A stretch of 64,000 nt of DNA from Sandaracinus amylolyticus (GCF_021631985.1 NZ_CP070225.1:3472001-3536000), one strand, 5' to 3'. Counted from the first letter of the stretch, positions 43,732 through 52,972 are shown. Made by a program: numbers and translations. The notes: generated by a model from the sequence alone, not told the origin.

Positions 43732-44964
43732 GTGCTCTCCATCGCCGACGCGCTCGAGTCGATCCTCGCTTCGATCCCCACGCTCGGCGCCGAGCGCGTG
43801 TCGCTCGACGACGCGCTCGGTCGGGCTCTCGCTGCGCCCGTCTTCGCGCGGCACGACGCGCCCCCCTTCGACGCGAGCGCGATGGACGGCTGGGCCGTGC
43901 GCACCGTCGATCTCGCGGGCGCGAGCGACGCCGCACCGAGCACACTCGAGGCGAACGGGGAGTCACGCGCCGGCGGCGAGTGGCCCGCGCCGATCACCCC
44001 GCGCACCGCGATGCGCATCTTCACCGGCGCTCCCGTGCCCGAAGGGGCCGACGCGGTGGTGATGCAGGAGGACGTCGACGCGCAGGGCAGCCTCGTGCGC
44101 TTCCGTCGGGCGCCTCCGCGCGGCGCCCACATTCGATCGCGCGGCGAGGACCTCGCGGTCGGCGCGGAAATTCTGGCACTCGGTGCCAGAGTCGGCGCAG
44201 GCGAGATCGCGCTCCTCGCGAGCCAGGGCGTGACGAGCGTCGACGTGCTCCGCGCGCCGCGGGTCGCGGTGCTGGTGAACGGCGACGAGCTGCGCGACCC
44301 CGGCGAGCCCGCGCGAGCGGGCACGATCTTCGACTCGAACGGGCCCACGATCGCTGCCGCGGTGCGCGAGGCGGGTGGTGTCGCGATCCGGATCCCGCGC
44401 GCCCCCGACGAGCTCGAGGCGCTCACCACGCGCGTGCGCGAAGGGCTCCTCGCCGACGCGCTCGTCGTGTGCGGCGGCGTGTCGGTCGGCGATCACGATC
44501 TCGTGCACCTCGCGCTCGCCGCGGCAGGTGTCGAGGCGCGCTTCTGGAAGGTCGCGATGAAGCCCGGCAAGCCGCTCACGTTCGGCCTCGCGGGCACGAC
44601 GCCGGTGTTCGGGCTGCCCGGCAATCCGGTGAGCGCGTGGGTCACGTTCGAGCTCTTCGTGCGGCCCGCGCTGCGCCGGATGATGGGCGATCCGCGCCCG
44701 TTCCGGCGCGTGATCGAGGTCGAGCTCGGGCATGCGCATCGACGCTCGACGGGACGCATCGAGCTCGCGCGAGCGCGCCTCGAGTGGCGCGACGGTCGCG
44801 CGATCGCGTCGATCGGCGGGAAGCAGGGCTCGGGATCGACGCAGTCGATCGCGAACGTCGACGCGCTGCTGATCCTGCCCGCGGAGATCGGGACGTTCGA
44901 GCCGGGCGCGCGCGTCCCCGCGATGCTGCTGCGCGAGGGCTCGGACGCGAGCCCGTTCGCGTGA
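43732..44964 (+). CDS. moeA: Molybdopterin molybdenumtransferase MoeA
   Basis: The 410 aa protein starts at a GTG 9 nt after the transglycosylase stop. It shows PPFDASAMDGWAVR, RIFTGAPVPEGADAVVMQED, VLVNGDELRDPGEP (usually TGDEL), CGGVSVGDHDLV and FGLPGNPVSAWVTFELFVRP. These are the MoeA domain III motifs for inserting molybdate into adenylated molybdopterin. No other Moco gene is in the window. A TAGACT stretch overlaps the previous stop. It converges directly on uvrA, with no intergenic space. Confidence 0.95.
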   Translation: MLSIADALESILASIPTLGAERVSLDDALGRALAAPVFARHDAPPFDASAMDGWAVRTVDLAGASDAAPSTLEANGESRAGGEWPAPITPRTAMRIFTGAPVPEGADAVVMQEDVDAQGSLVRFRRAPPRGAHIRSRGEDLAVGAEILALGARVGAGEIALLASQGVTSVDVLRAPRVAVLVNGDELRDPGEPARAGTIFDSNGPTIAAAVREAGGVAIRIPRAPDELEALTTRVREGLLADALVVCGGVSVGDHDLVHLALAAAGVEARFWKVAMKPGKPLTFGLAGTTPVFGLPGNPVSAWVTFELFVRPALRRMMGDPRPFRRVIEVELGHAHRRSTGRIELARARLEWRDGRAIASIGGKQGSGSTQSIANVDALLILPAEIGTFEPGARVPAMLLREGSDASPFA

Positions 44965-47760
44965 TCACGCGCGCTCGCGCAGCAATCGTCCGGTGTGCGA
45001 CGCGGGCGCCTTCGTGATCTCGTCGGGCGTGCCCGCGACGACGATGCGCCCGCCGCCCGGGCCTCCCTCGGGACCGAGATCGATCACCCAGTCCGCCGCC
45101 GCGACCACCTCGAGCGCGTGCTCGATCAGCACGACCGTGTTGCCCTGCTCGACGAGATCCTCGAGCACGCCGATCAGCACGTCGACGTCGGCGAGGTGCA
45201 GCCCGGTCGTGGGCTCGTCGAGCACGTAGAGCGTGCGTCCGGTCGCGCGCCGTGCGAGCTCGCGCGCGAGCGCGAGCCGCTGCGCTTCACCGCCCGAGAG
45301 CGTCGTCGCGCTCTGACCGAGCGTGAGATAGCCGAGCCCCACCGACGCGATCGCGTCGAGCCGCTCGCGGATCGCGGGCACCGCGCCGAGCAGATCGCGC
45401 GCCTCGCTGACCGTCAGATCGAGCACGTCGGCGATCGAGAGCCCGCGCCACTTCACGTCGAGCGTCTCGCGATCGTAGCGACGCCCGCCGCACACCTCGC
45501 ACGTCGCGAGCACGTCGGGGAGGAACTGCATGTCGATGCGGACGACGCCCTCGCCCTTGCACGTCTCGCAGCGACCGCCCTTCTGGTTGAAGCTGAATCG
45601 CCCGGCGTCCCATCCGCGCGCGCGCGCCTCGGGCAGCGACGCGAAGAGCTCGCGAAGCGGGCCGAAGATCCCCGAGTACGTCGCGGGGTTCGAGCGCGGC
45701 GTGCGACCGATCGGACGATCGTCGATCGCGATCACACGATCGAACGCATCGAGCCCCTCGACCGTCGCGCGCACCGTCTCGCCGCGCGCACCGTTGATCA
45801 GCTGGCGCGCGGCCTCGAGCAGCGTGCCCACGACGAGCGAGGACTTGCCCGCGCCGCTCACGCCGGTGACCGCGGTGAGCACGCCGACGGGCACCCGCGC
45901 GTCGACGCCCACGAGGTTGTGCAGCGTCGCGCCGCGGATGTTGATCCACCCGCGCGGTGCCCGCGGCGTCTTGCGCGCCCGGCCCACACGGCGCTTCCGC
46001 GAGAGGAACGCACCCGTCAGCGAGCGCTCGTCGCGCGCGATCTCGTCGGGCGTGCCGATCGCGATCACACGACCGCCCTCGGTGCCCGCGCCGGGGCCCA
46101 TGTCGATCACACGATCGGCGGCACGCACGACGTCGAGATCGTGCTCCACGACGAGCACCGTGCTGCCGCGATCGCGGAGCCGGCGGATGGTCTCGATCAA
46201 GCGCCCGGTATCGCGCGGATGCAGGCCGATCGAAGGCTCGTCGAGCACGTAGAGCACGCCGACGAGCGCGTGCCCGATGCGCGTCGCGAGCCGGATGCGC
46301 TGCGCCTCGCCGCTCGAGAGCGTGCCCGCGGATCGATCGAGCGACAGGTAGCCGACACCGACGTCCGCGAGGAAGCGCAGCCGCGATCGCACCTCGCGCA
46401 GGAGCGGCTCGGCGATCTCGGCCTGTCGCCCCTCGAGCGCGAGCGCGTCGACGTGCGCGCGTGCATCGTCGATCGAGAGCGCCTCGAGCGCGCGGATCGA
46501 GAGCCCGCCCACCGTGACGCCGAGCGCCTCGGCACGCAGTCGGGCGCCGCCGCACGTCGGACACGTCCCGCGCGCGCGGAACTTCGAGAGCTCGTCCGCG
46601 ATCCCCTCGAGCGCTTCGTCGTCGTCCTCGCCGCGCCGTGCGTCGAGCTCGATCCACTGTCGCTCGAGCGACGCGAGCACGCCCTCGATCTTCTTCTTCG
46701 AGGCGACGAGCCCGTTGAGCACCGCGTCGCGCATCTCGGGCGCGAGCTCGCTCCACGTCGCGTCGACGTCGATCCCCGCCTTCTTCAGCGCGGTGACGCG
46801 ATCTCGATAGGCCTTCTCGCGGGGCGCACCCCACGCCGCGATCGCGCCCTCCGCGATCGACTTCGACGCGTCGGGCACCACGCGCGCCTCGTCGAAGCGC
46901 TCGAGCTCGCCGAGCCCGCCGCACGTCGGGCACGCGCCCTCCGGTGAATTCCACGAGAACGTGCGCGGTGAGATCGGCGGCAGCAGCACGAGGTGCACCG
47001 GGCACGCGTGGCGCTCGGTGAAGAGCATCGGCTCGCCGTCCTGCGGCACCACCCGCACGATGCCGCCGCCGAGCCGCAATCCGAGCTCGATCGAGTCGGA
47101 CAGGCGCTGCCGCACTCCGTCCTTCACGACGAGCCGATCGACCTGCACGTCGAGGTCGTGCGCGACCTTCGCATCGAGGGTGATCGTCTCGCCGAGATCG
47201 CGCACCGCGCCGTCGATCACGACGCGCACGAAGCCGTCCTTGCGCAGCCGCGCGAGCTCACCCGCGAGATCGCCGATCACCCCGCGCGCGATCGGCGCCT
47301 GCACGACGACGCGCGCGCCTTCGCCCAGAGACAGCGTGCGATCGACCATCTCGGGCACCGTCCACGCGCTCACCGGACGACCGCAGATCGGACAGTGCGG
47401 CTGACCGACGCGCGCGTAGAGCACGCGCACGAAGTCGTGGATCTCGGTGACGGTGCCGACCGTCGATCGCGGATTGCGCGCCGGCACTTCCTGGCGCACC
47501 GCGATCGCGGGCGAGAGCCCCTCGATCACGTCGACGTCGGGCTTCGGCAGCTGCTCGAGGAACTGTCGCGCGTAGGTCTGCAGCGACTCGACGTAGCGAC
47601 GCTGCGCCTCTGCGTAGATCGTGTCGAACGCGAGCGACGACTTGCCCGAGCCGCTCGGCCCGGTGACGACGGTGAGCGCGCCGCGCGGCACGTCGACGTC
47701 GACGTCGCGCAGGTTGTGCATGCGCGCGCCGCGGACGACGATCGCGTCCTTCTCGCTCAC
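44965..47760 (-). CDS. uvrA: Excinuclease ABC subunit A (UvrA)
   Basis: The 931 aa DNA damage sensor has two ABC ATPase halves. Walker A elements are GPSGSGKSSLAFDTIYAEAQ and GVSGAGKSSLVV. There are two LSGGEAQR-type signatures (LSSGEAQRIRLA and LSGGEAQRLALA) and zinc modules (CPTCGGARL; CETCKGEG...CEVCGGRRYD). It recognises lesions with UvrB in nucleotide excision repair. The GTG at 47760 follows GGGGAG and overlaps the pdxA stop by 4 nt, so the longer frame from 47889 is rejected. In the first signature the second Gly is Ser (LSSGEAQ), which occurs in some UvrA proteins. Confidence 0.96.
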   Translation of the reverse strand: MSEKDAIVVRGARMHNLRDVDVDVPRGALTVVTGPSGSGKSSLAFDTIYAEAQRRYVESLQTYARQFLEQLPKPDVDVIEGLSPAIAVRQEVPARNPRSTVGTVTEIHDFVRVLYARVGQPHCPICGRPVSAWTVPEMVDRTLSLGEGARVVVQAPIARGVIGDLAGELARLRKDGFVRVVIDGAVRDLGETITLDAKVAHDLDVQVDRLVVKDGVRQRLSDSIELGLRLGGGIVRVVPQDGEPMLFTERHACPVHLVLLPPISPRTFSWNSPEGACPTCGGLGELERFDEARVVPDASKSIAEGAIAAWGAPREKAYRDRVTALKKAGIDVDATWSELAPEMRDAVLNGLVASKKKIEGVLASLERQWIELDARRGEDDDEALEGIADELSKFRARGTCPTCGGARLRAEALGVTVGGLSIRALEALSIDDARAHVDALALEGRQAEIAEPLLREVRSRLRFLADVGVGYLSLDRSAGTLSSGEAQRIRLATRIGHALVGVLYVLDEPSIGLHPRDTGRLIETIRRLRDRGSTVLVVEHDLDVVRAADRVIDMGPGAGTEGGRVIAIGTPDEIARDERSLTGAFLSRKRRVGRARKTPRAPRGWINIRGATLHNLVGVDARVPVGVLTAVTGVSGAGKSSLVVGTLLEAARQLINGARGETVRATVEGLDAFDRVIAIDDRPIGRTPRSNPATYSGIFGPLRELFASLPEARARGWDAGRFSFNQKGGRCETCKGEGVVRIDMQFLPDVLATCEVCGGRRYDRETLDVKWRGLSIADVLDLTVSEARDLLGAVPAIRERLDAIASVGLGYLTLGQSATTLSGGEAQRLALARELARRATGRTLYVLDEPTTGLHLADVDVLIGVLEDLVEQGNTVVLIEHALEVVAAADWVIDLGPEGGPGGGRIVVAGTPDEITKAPASHTGRLLRERA

Positions 47761-48740
47761 GCGCTCCCCGCGAGCACCCGCGCGCAGCGCGCCGCCGCGA
47801 TCATGCCCGCGGCATCGGCCTCGTCGCGCGACGCCGCGTCGTAGGCGACGCCGTGATCGACGCTCGCGCGTACGAACGGAAGGCCCCACGTGACGTTCAC
47901 CGCGGCGCCCCAGTCGAGCAGCTTCGACGCGATGGTCGCCTGGTCGTGCATCATCGCGACGACGCCGTCGATGGCGCCTTCCGCGGCGCGACGCAGCGCG
48001 GTCTCGGCGGGGACGATCCCGATCAACGAGAGACGCCCCGAGGCGTAGGGCTCTCTCGCGCGCGCCGCGTCGACCGCGGGCGCGATCACGCGCGCTTCTT
48101 CGTCGCCGAACATGCCGCTCTCGCCGGCGTGCGGGTTCAGCGCGGCCACCGCGACCTTCGCGCCGTGCGCGCGCCCGAGCCGCGCCATCGCCTCGCCGAG
48201 GTGCACCGTCGCACGCTCGACGCGCTCCTTCGTGATCTCGCGCGGCACGTCGCGCACCGCGAGGTGCGTGGTCACCAGCGCGAGGCGCAGCCGCGGCCCG
48301 AGGAAGAGCATCGTGACCTCGTCGTCGCGCAGCCCCGCGCCGCGCGCGAGGTGCTCGGTCTGACCGACGAAGGGCGTGCCCGACATCGTGACCGCCTCCT
48401 TGCTCGTCGGCGCGGTCACGAGCGCGCGCGCGTGCCCGTCGCGCACCGCGCGCGTCGCGGCGTCGAGCGCGCGGAGCTGCGCGGCCCCGACCTCGGGCGA
48501 AGGCGCGTGCCTCGCGATCACGGCGGCGTCGACGCGGCCGGTGTCGACGATCGCGATCTCGCCCGGCGCGAGCGCGATCGGCTGCGGCATCACCCGCGCG
48601 CTCGGCAGACGCGGCGCGAGCTGCGCCGCGTCGCCGAACACCAGCACCGCCTCGCCCTCGCGCGCGACCTCGAGCGCTGCGACGGCCGAGACCGCCGGCC
48701 CGACGCCCGCGGGATCGCCCGTCGCGAACGCGAGCGTCAC
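47757..48740 (-). CDS. pdxA: 4-Hydroxythreonine-4-phosphate dehydrogenase (PdxA)
   Basis: The 327 aa enzyme of pyridoxal-phosphate synthesis shows TGDPAGVGPAV at the N-terminus, ALVTAPTSKEAV, GQTEHLARG, the metal His in TTHLAVRDVP, and ALNPHAGESGMFG. It oxidises 4-phosphohydroxy-threonine with NAD. The GTG at 48740 overlaps the regulator stop (GTGA). The longer frame from 48869 has no domain content upstream. The uvrA start in turn overlaps its stop. It does not neighbour pdxJ or ksgA as in enterobacteria. Confidence 0.93.
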   Translation of the reverse strand: MTLAFATGDPAGVGPAVSAVAALEVAREGEAVLVFGDAAQLAPRLPSARVMPQPIALAPGEIAIVDTGRVDAAVIARHAPSPEVGAAQLRALDAATRAVRDGHARALVTAPTSKEAVTMSGTPFVGQTEHLARGAGLRDDEVTMLFLGPRLRLALVTTHLAVRDVPREITKERVERATVHLGEAMARLGRAHGAKVAVAALNPHAGESGMFGDEEARVIAPAVDAARAREPYASGRLSLIGIVPAETALRRAAEGAIDGVVAMMHDQATIASKLLDWGAAVNVTWGLPFVRASVDHGVAYDAASRDEADAAGMIAAARCARVLAGSA

Positions 48741-49417
48741 GGGGCCTTCATCTTGTAGCCGACCCCGCGCACGGTCTCGATCGGCTTGGCGGCGCTCGCG
48801 AGCTTCATGCGGAGGCGGCGGACGTGGATGTCGACCGTGCGCGAGCCGCCGTAGTAGTCGACGCCCCACACGCGCTCGAGCAGCTGCTGGCGCGAGAACA
48901 CGCGGCCGCGGTGGCGCGCGAGGAACTCGAGCAGCGCGAACTCCTGGTGCGTCAGTTGGATGAGCCGCCCGTCGACCAGGACCTCGTGCGCCGCGCGGTC
49001 GATGACGAGCGGGCCGAGCTTGAGGCGCTCGGAGTCGGAGTACTCACTGCGGCGCCACTCCGCGCGCCGGATGCGCACGTAGAGCTCGACCGGCAGGTAC
49101 GGCACGAGGACGATGTCGTCGAACGTGTCGCTGGGGTCGAGCCGCTGGAGCGCCGGCACCGTCACCGCGGCGAGGATGGGCACCTCGGCGAGCGGCGGTG
49201 CGGCGCGCAGCCGGCCGAGCGCGGCGCGCCCGGCTTCGACTTGATCCAGCACCTCCACGAGGACGGCGGCCGGGGGATCCTTCCCGAGCACCTCGTCGTG
49301 CTCCAGTGGTTCCCAGAGGTCCGCCGCTCGGACCCGGCATCCGAGCTCTCGGAGCACCGACAGGCCGCCCTCGCTCCGCTCGATGAGCTGGGGACTGCCC
49401 ACGACCAGAATCCACAT
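48737..49417 (-). CDS. OmpR-type regulator with degenerate receiver domain
   Basis: The 226 aa protein has a receiver-like N-terminus (1-115) and an OmpR/PhoB winged helix (130-226, with QLTHQEFALLEFLARHRGRVF and VDIHVRRLRMKL). The receiver lacks the standard phosphorylation set. E55 (AAVLVEVLD) sits where the phospho-acceptor Asp is expected, and the conserved Lys is replaced in VPYLPVEL. The acidic pair after strand 1 is absent (VVGSPQ). It is thus probably an atypical, phosphorylation-independent regulator, or one fixed in an active-like state. It heads a three-gene operon with pdxA and uvrA. Confidence 0.88.
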   Translation of the reverse strand: MWILVVGSPQLIERSEGGLSVLRELGCRVRAADLWEPLEHDEVLGKDPPAAVLVEVLDQVEAGRAALGRLRAAPPLAEVPILAAVTVPALQRLDPSDTFDDIVLVPYLPVELYVRIRRAEWRRSEYSDSERLKLGPLVIDRAAHEVLVDGRLIQLTHQEFALLEFLARHRGRVFSRQQLLERVWGVDYYGGSRTVDIHVRRLRMKLASAAKPIETVRGVGYKMKAP

Positions 49418-49446
49418 GAACGCACCTCGGTCGCGCTGCAGTGCGT

Positions 49447-49475
49447 CATCTACCGCCAGGCCCGCGAGTTTGCAA
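49447..49475 (-). promoter_or_regulatory. Putative promoter of the regulator-pdxA-uvrA operon
   Basis: On the minus strand TTGCAA (49475-49470), a 17-bp spacer and TAGATG (49452-49447). It lies 30 nt upstream of the ATG at 49417, which also has GAGGTG as ribosome site. Confidence 0.45.
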
Positions 49476-49493
49476 TCGGAACAGCCACGCGGC

Positions 49494-49523
49494 TTGACCG
49501 GCTGGAGCCACGGTTGTTACATG
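49494..49523 (+). promoter_or_regulatory. Putative promoter of the GAF protein gene
   Basis: TTGACC (49494-49499), then an extended -10 like TGT-TACATG (49515-49523), spacer about 18. It lies 26 nt before the TTG start. It is divergent from the promoter at 49447-49475. Confidence 0.4.
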
Positions 49524-49548
49524 CTGGCTCCCACGAGGGGGTGCCGGG

Positions 49549-51495
49549 TTGACGCAACGACGTTGGAAGCTCGTGGTGACGGGGCTCGGGAGCTCCGCGT
49601 CGCTCCACGAGGTCGTCGTCGAAGCGGGCGATTGGATGACCGCGCTGACGCGGGCGCGCGGGCAGATCGGCGAGAAGGGCGGCGTGCCGCCGGGCGCGAG
49701 CTGTGCCGTGGCACCGGATGGCAAGGTGACGATCCTCGACGCGGTCTCCCGTCGTCAGTACGCGCTCGCTCCGGTGGCGGACGGCGCGCCCGCGCCGATC
49801 GCGGCGACCCCCTCCCCGGCCCCGGTCGAGCTCGCGAAGCCGAAGAAGGCGTCCAAGCAGACGATCGCGTACATGCCCTCCCCGATCGCAGGCTCCGCCG
49901 CGCCGACGCCGGCGGCGGCACCCGCGACCAGCACCCCCGCCGCGGCGCGATCGGCGACCGCGCCCAAGCCCGCGTCGGCGCCGCCTCCCGCGGCGGCGAG
50001 CGCGCCCGAGGCGCCGTTCCGCCCGAACCAGACGGTCGCGTACGCCCCCGCGATCGCGCCGGCCGCACCCGCGCCTGCCGCACCCGCGCCGCCGCCGGCC
50101 GCACCCGCGCCTGCCGCAGAGCCGCCCAAGCCGGCGGCGCCGCCGACCGCGGCCGCGACGGCCGAGCCGCTCAAGAAGAAGGCGCCGAAGCACACCGTCG
50201 CCTATCTCCCCGGCGCCGGAGAGCTCGCCGCGAAGGCCGCGGCTCCGGCAGCAGCAGAGCCGGCCCCGACGGCCGCCCCTCAGCCGACCCCCGCCCAGCC
50301 GACCGCCGCGCAGCCGACCGCCGCGCCGCAGCCCGCGCCGGCTGCCGCCGCAGCGCCCCAGCCTGCCGCGGCCCCGCAACCGGCTGCCGCGCCCCAGGCC
50401 GCCAGCGCCCCCGCTGCGCGACCCGCTTCGGCGCCGCCCCCGGCGCGCCCGTCGCAGCCTCCGCCCGACGGCGCCGAGCTGCTCTACGCACGCGACGCCG
50501 AGCCCACGACCGACACCCCGCTGACGTATCGCGAGCGGACGTTCGTCGTCGATGCGGGCACGTCCGCCGACGACGCCGAGATGATCGTGCGTCGACGGTT
50601 CGCGCAGCTGCGCGAGGAGCTCGAGGAGCGCCCCAAGGGCAAGCTCGTCAACATCGCCGTGTTCGACCACCGCTGGGAGGGCCGGCCGCAGCGCCCGCCC
50701 CTCGTCGTCCTGCAGTGGAAGGACTGGCGCGGCGAGCCCGAGGTGCAGCGCCCCGCGCCCGCCACGCCCTCCCATCCGCCCGCCGCGCTCTCGCGTCCCG
50801 TGTCGCAGCCTCCGGTCGCGCCGGCTCCCGTCGCGCAGCCCGCGCAGCCTCCGGTCGCACAGCCTCCGATCGCGCCGCCCTCGCAGCCGCCCACCGCGAC
50901 CGCGCGTCCGAGCACGCCCGCGATCCCGCCTGCGGCTCCGGTGCCCAGCGTCGAGCGCCCCCGCACCACCACCCCCGCGCCCGACGACCGCCTCAGCCAG
51001 GCGTTCGAGGCGCTGCAGGATCTCTTCTTCCTCGGCACGCCGCTCGAGGGCGCCGACTTCGTGCTGAACCTGCTCGCGGACCTCGTCCCGAGCGAAGCCG
51101 CGAGCGTCTGCCTCTACGACATCAACAGCAACGAGCTGCGCTTCGTCGCGCTGCGCGGCCCGGGCGCCGACGAGCGCAAGGGCGAGGCGGTCCCGCTCGG
51201 TGCGGGGCTCATCGGCGCGGCGGGCGACGACTACGCCCGTCCCACCCTCTTCGAGCAGGTCGCGGCCGAGGCTCGCTACGACGCCGCGATCGACGGCCGC
51301 GCCGGGCTCGACGCGCGCACGATGGCGATCGTCCCGGTGTTCCACCAGGGTCGCCTGCAGGCCGTCGTGCAGCTGCTCAACCGCGAGGGTCAGGCCCAGT
51401 TCGGCAAGGGCGACGCGAACGTGCTCGGATACGTCGCCGAGAAGCTCGGCGAGTTCCTGCACCAGTCGCGGCTCTCCGAGCGTCCTCGCCGCTGA
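49549..51495 (+). CDS. GAF domain protein with Pro/Ala linker and repeated T-[IV]-A-Y-x-P motif
   Basis: The 648 aa protein has a TTG start after GAGGGGG. An N-terminal module at 1-75 (RRWKLVVTGLGSSASLHEVVV) is followed by a long low-complexity Ala/Pro linker (80-300). In the linker a short motif recurs three times: KQTIAYMP at T105, NQTVAYAP at T162 and KHTVAYLP at T216. A central domain lies at about 305-400, then a second Pro/Gln linker. The C-terminal GAF domain (515-640) has ASVCLYDINSNELRFVALRGP. The evenly spaced Thr residues in an otherwise feature-poor linker may be kinase sites read by FHA proteins. No output domain is present, so it may be an adaptor. Confidence 0.8.
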   Translation: MTQRRWKLVVTGLGSSASLHEVVVEAGDWMTALTRARGQIGEKGGVPPGASCAVAPDGKVTILDAVSRRQYALAPVADGAPAPIAATPSPAPVELAKPKKASKQTIAYMPSPIAGSAAPTPAAAPATSTPAAARSATAPKPASAPPPAAASAPEAPFRPNQTVAYAPAIAPAAPAPAAPAPPPAAPAPAAEPPKPAAPPTAAATAEPLKKKAPKHTVAYLPGAGELAAKAAAPAAAEPAPTAAPQPTPAQPTAAQPTAAPQPAPAAAAAPQPAAAPQPAAAPQAASAPAARPASAPPPARPSQPPPDGAELLYARDAEPTTDTPLTYRERTFVVDAGTSADDAEMIVRRRFAQLREELEERPKGKLVNIAVFDHRWEGRPQRPPLVVLQWKDWRGEPEVQRPAPATPSHPPAALSRPVSQPPVAPAPVAQPAQPPVAQPPIAPPSQPPTATARPSTPAIPPAAPVPSVERPRTTTPAPDDRLSQAFEALQDLFFLGTPLEGADFVLNLLADLVPSEAASVCLYDINSNELRFVALRGPGADERKGEAVPLGAGLIGAAGDDYARPTLFEQVAAEARYDAAIDGRAGLDARTMAIVPVFHQGRLQAVVQLLNREGQAQFGKGDANVLGYVAEKLGEFLHQSRLSERPRR

Positions 51496-52035
51496 TCAGC
51501 GCGACGGCTGGCCGAGCAGCGCGACGACCTCGCGCTCGAGCCGATCGCCGTCGCCGCTGCGATACCCGGCGTGCACGTGCCGCACGATGCCGCCGCGGTC
51601 GATGACGTACGACGTCGGCATGCGGGACGGGCGGTAGCGATTCGCGATCGCGTGCCCCTCGTCGAACAGCACCGGGAACGAGAGGTGGTGACGGCTCGCG
51701 AACTGCCGCGCGTTGTCGACGCGCTGGTCCTGCGAGATCCCGACGATCGTCAGGCCGCGCTCGCGGTACTGGTTGTAGAGCCGCTGGTACACCGGCATGG
51801 AGTCGGCGCACGGCTCGCACCACGAGGCCCAGAAGTCGACGACCACGACGCGCCCGCGCAGGCTCGCGATCGTCACCTGGTTGCCCTGCAGATCGCGCAG
51901 GCCCAGCTCGGGCGCGCGCGCACCGGGATCGAGCGCCATCGCGCTCGCCGCGATCGTGAGGGCGAAGACCGCGATCCCCGCGGCGACCACACGCGTCATG
52001 GCGGGCTTCGACGACCCGATCGACGCGCGATTCAC
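51496..52035 (-). CDS. TlpA/ResA-like thiol-disulfide oxidoreductase
   Basis: The 179 aa exported protein has a hydrophobic N-terminal segment (AGIAVFALTIAASAMA). A TlpA fold follows with ASWCEPCADSMPVY (active site C-E-P-C) and cis-Pro in MPTSYVID. It probably reduces disulfides in the periplasm. The ATG overlaps the stop of the DsbA-like gene (ATGA), so the two are co-translated. A signal peptidase I site follows ASA; no lipobox. Its stop lies 1 nt from the convergent GAF gene. Confidence 0.88.
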   Translation of the reverse strand: MNRASIGSSKPAMTRVVAAGIAVFALTIAASAMALDPGARAPELGLRDLQGNQVTIASLRGRVVVVDFWASWCEPCADSMPVYQRLYNQYRERGLTIVGISQDQRVDNARQFASRHHLSFPVLFDEGHAIANRYRPSRMPTSYVIDRGGIVRHVHAGYRSGDGDRLEREVVALLGQPSR

Positions 52036-52958
52036 TGGTCGAGCTCCTCGCGCACGTACGCCGGCAGCGACGTCGGAGGCTCACGGAAGCGACGCCCGTT
52101 CACGAAGAACGTCGGCGTGCCCTCGACGTTCAGGCGGCGGCCCTCCTCGCGGTCACGCTCGATCGCGGCCTGGGTCTCGGGCGAGTGCAGGTCCGCGTGG
52201 AAGCGCTCCATGTCGAGCCCGAGCTGCTGCGCGTAGCGCTCGAGATCCTCGTCCTCGAGCGCACGCTGGTGCTCGAAGAGCAGGTCCGCCATCTCCCAGA
52301 ACTTCCCCTGCTGACCCGCGGCCACCGCGGCGCGTGCCGCGGGCATCGCGCGCGGATGACCGCTCAGCGGGTAGTTGCGGAACACGACCTTCACCTGGCC
52401 CTCGAAGTCGCGCAGCAGCTCCGCGAGCAGCGGATGGGCGCGACCGCAGTACGGGCACTCGAAGTCGCTGAACTCGACGATCGTCACCGGCGCCATCGGC
52501 GCGCCGCGCATCGGGAAGCCCTCGCTCTGCACCTCGACCGCGGTGTCGCGGCCGTAGCGCAGCTCGTAGAGCTCCTCGATCTCCGAGCGCTCGTAGCCCT
52601 CGGCGATCAAGCGCGACACGTACCGCGCGGCGGGCACGCAGGTGCGGCAGGCACGTCCTTCGTCGGCGCAGCGCGCGACGCTCACCGGCTCGCCGCAGGG
52701 CGAGAGCAGCGCGTTCACGAGGTCGACCCAGACGCGGCGCTCGGCCGCGGTCAGGTCTCCGAGATCGACGGCTTCGAGCCGCTCGACGCGCGGGCCGCTG
52801 GGCGCCCGCGAGCCGCCTTGCTGCGGCTGTGCTTCGCCGGAGCCCTCGCCGCTCGTCTCACCGTTCCGCGCGCCGCTGCAGCTCGCGCCGATCGACAAGA
52901 GCGCCAGGGCACAGACGAGCCCCATCGGCGCGATTCGGATGCTGGTCCTTCCTCGCAT
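52032..52958 (-). CDS. DsbA-like lipoprotein with CcmH-like N-terminal part
   Basis: The 308 aa lipoprotein (MRGRTSIRIAPMGLVCALALLSIGASC) has a charged linker, then a small helical region with Cys pairs and a closing IEELYELRYG that resembles CcmH-type domains. A DsbA/thioredoxin domain from about 150 carries FSDFECPYCGRAHPL (C-P-Y-C) and cis-Pro in VEGTPTFFVNGR. It probably oxidises or isomerises disulfides at the outer face of a membrane. The ATG at 52958 gives the signal; the longer frame belongs to shadows of the flavoprotein gene. It is paired with the TlpA-like gene and 14 nt from the flavoprotein stop. Confidence 0.85.
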   Translation of the reverse strand: MRGRTSIRIAPMGLVCALALLSIGASCSGARNGETSGEGSGEAQPQQGGSRAPSGPRVERLEAVDLGDLTAAERRVWVDLVNALLSPCGEPVSVARCADEGRACRTCVPAARYVSRLIAEGYERSEIEELYELRYGRDTAVEVQSEGFPMRGAPMAPVTIVEFSDFECPYCGRAHPLLAELLRDFEGQVKVVFRNYPLSGHPRAMPAARAAVAAGQQGKFWEMADLLFEHQRALEDEDLERYAQQLGLDMERFHADLHSPETQAAIERDREEGRRLNVEGTPTFFVNGRRFREPPTSLPAYVREELDQ

Positions 52959-52972
52959 TTTCGGCGCGCATG

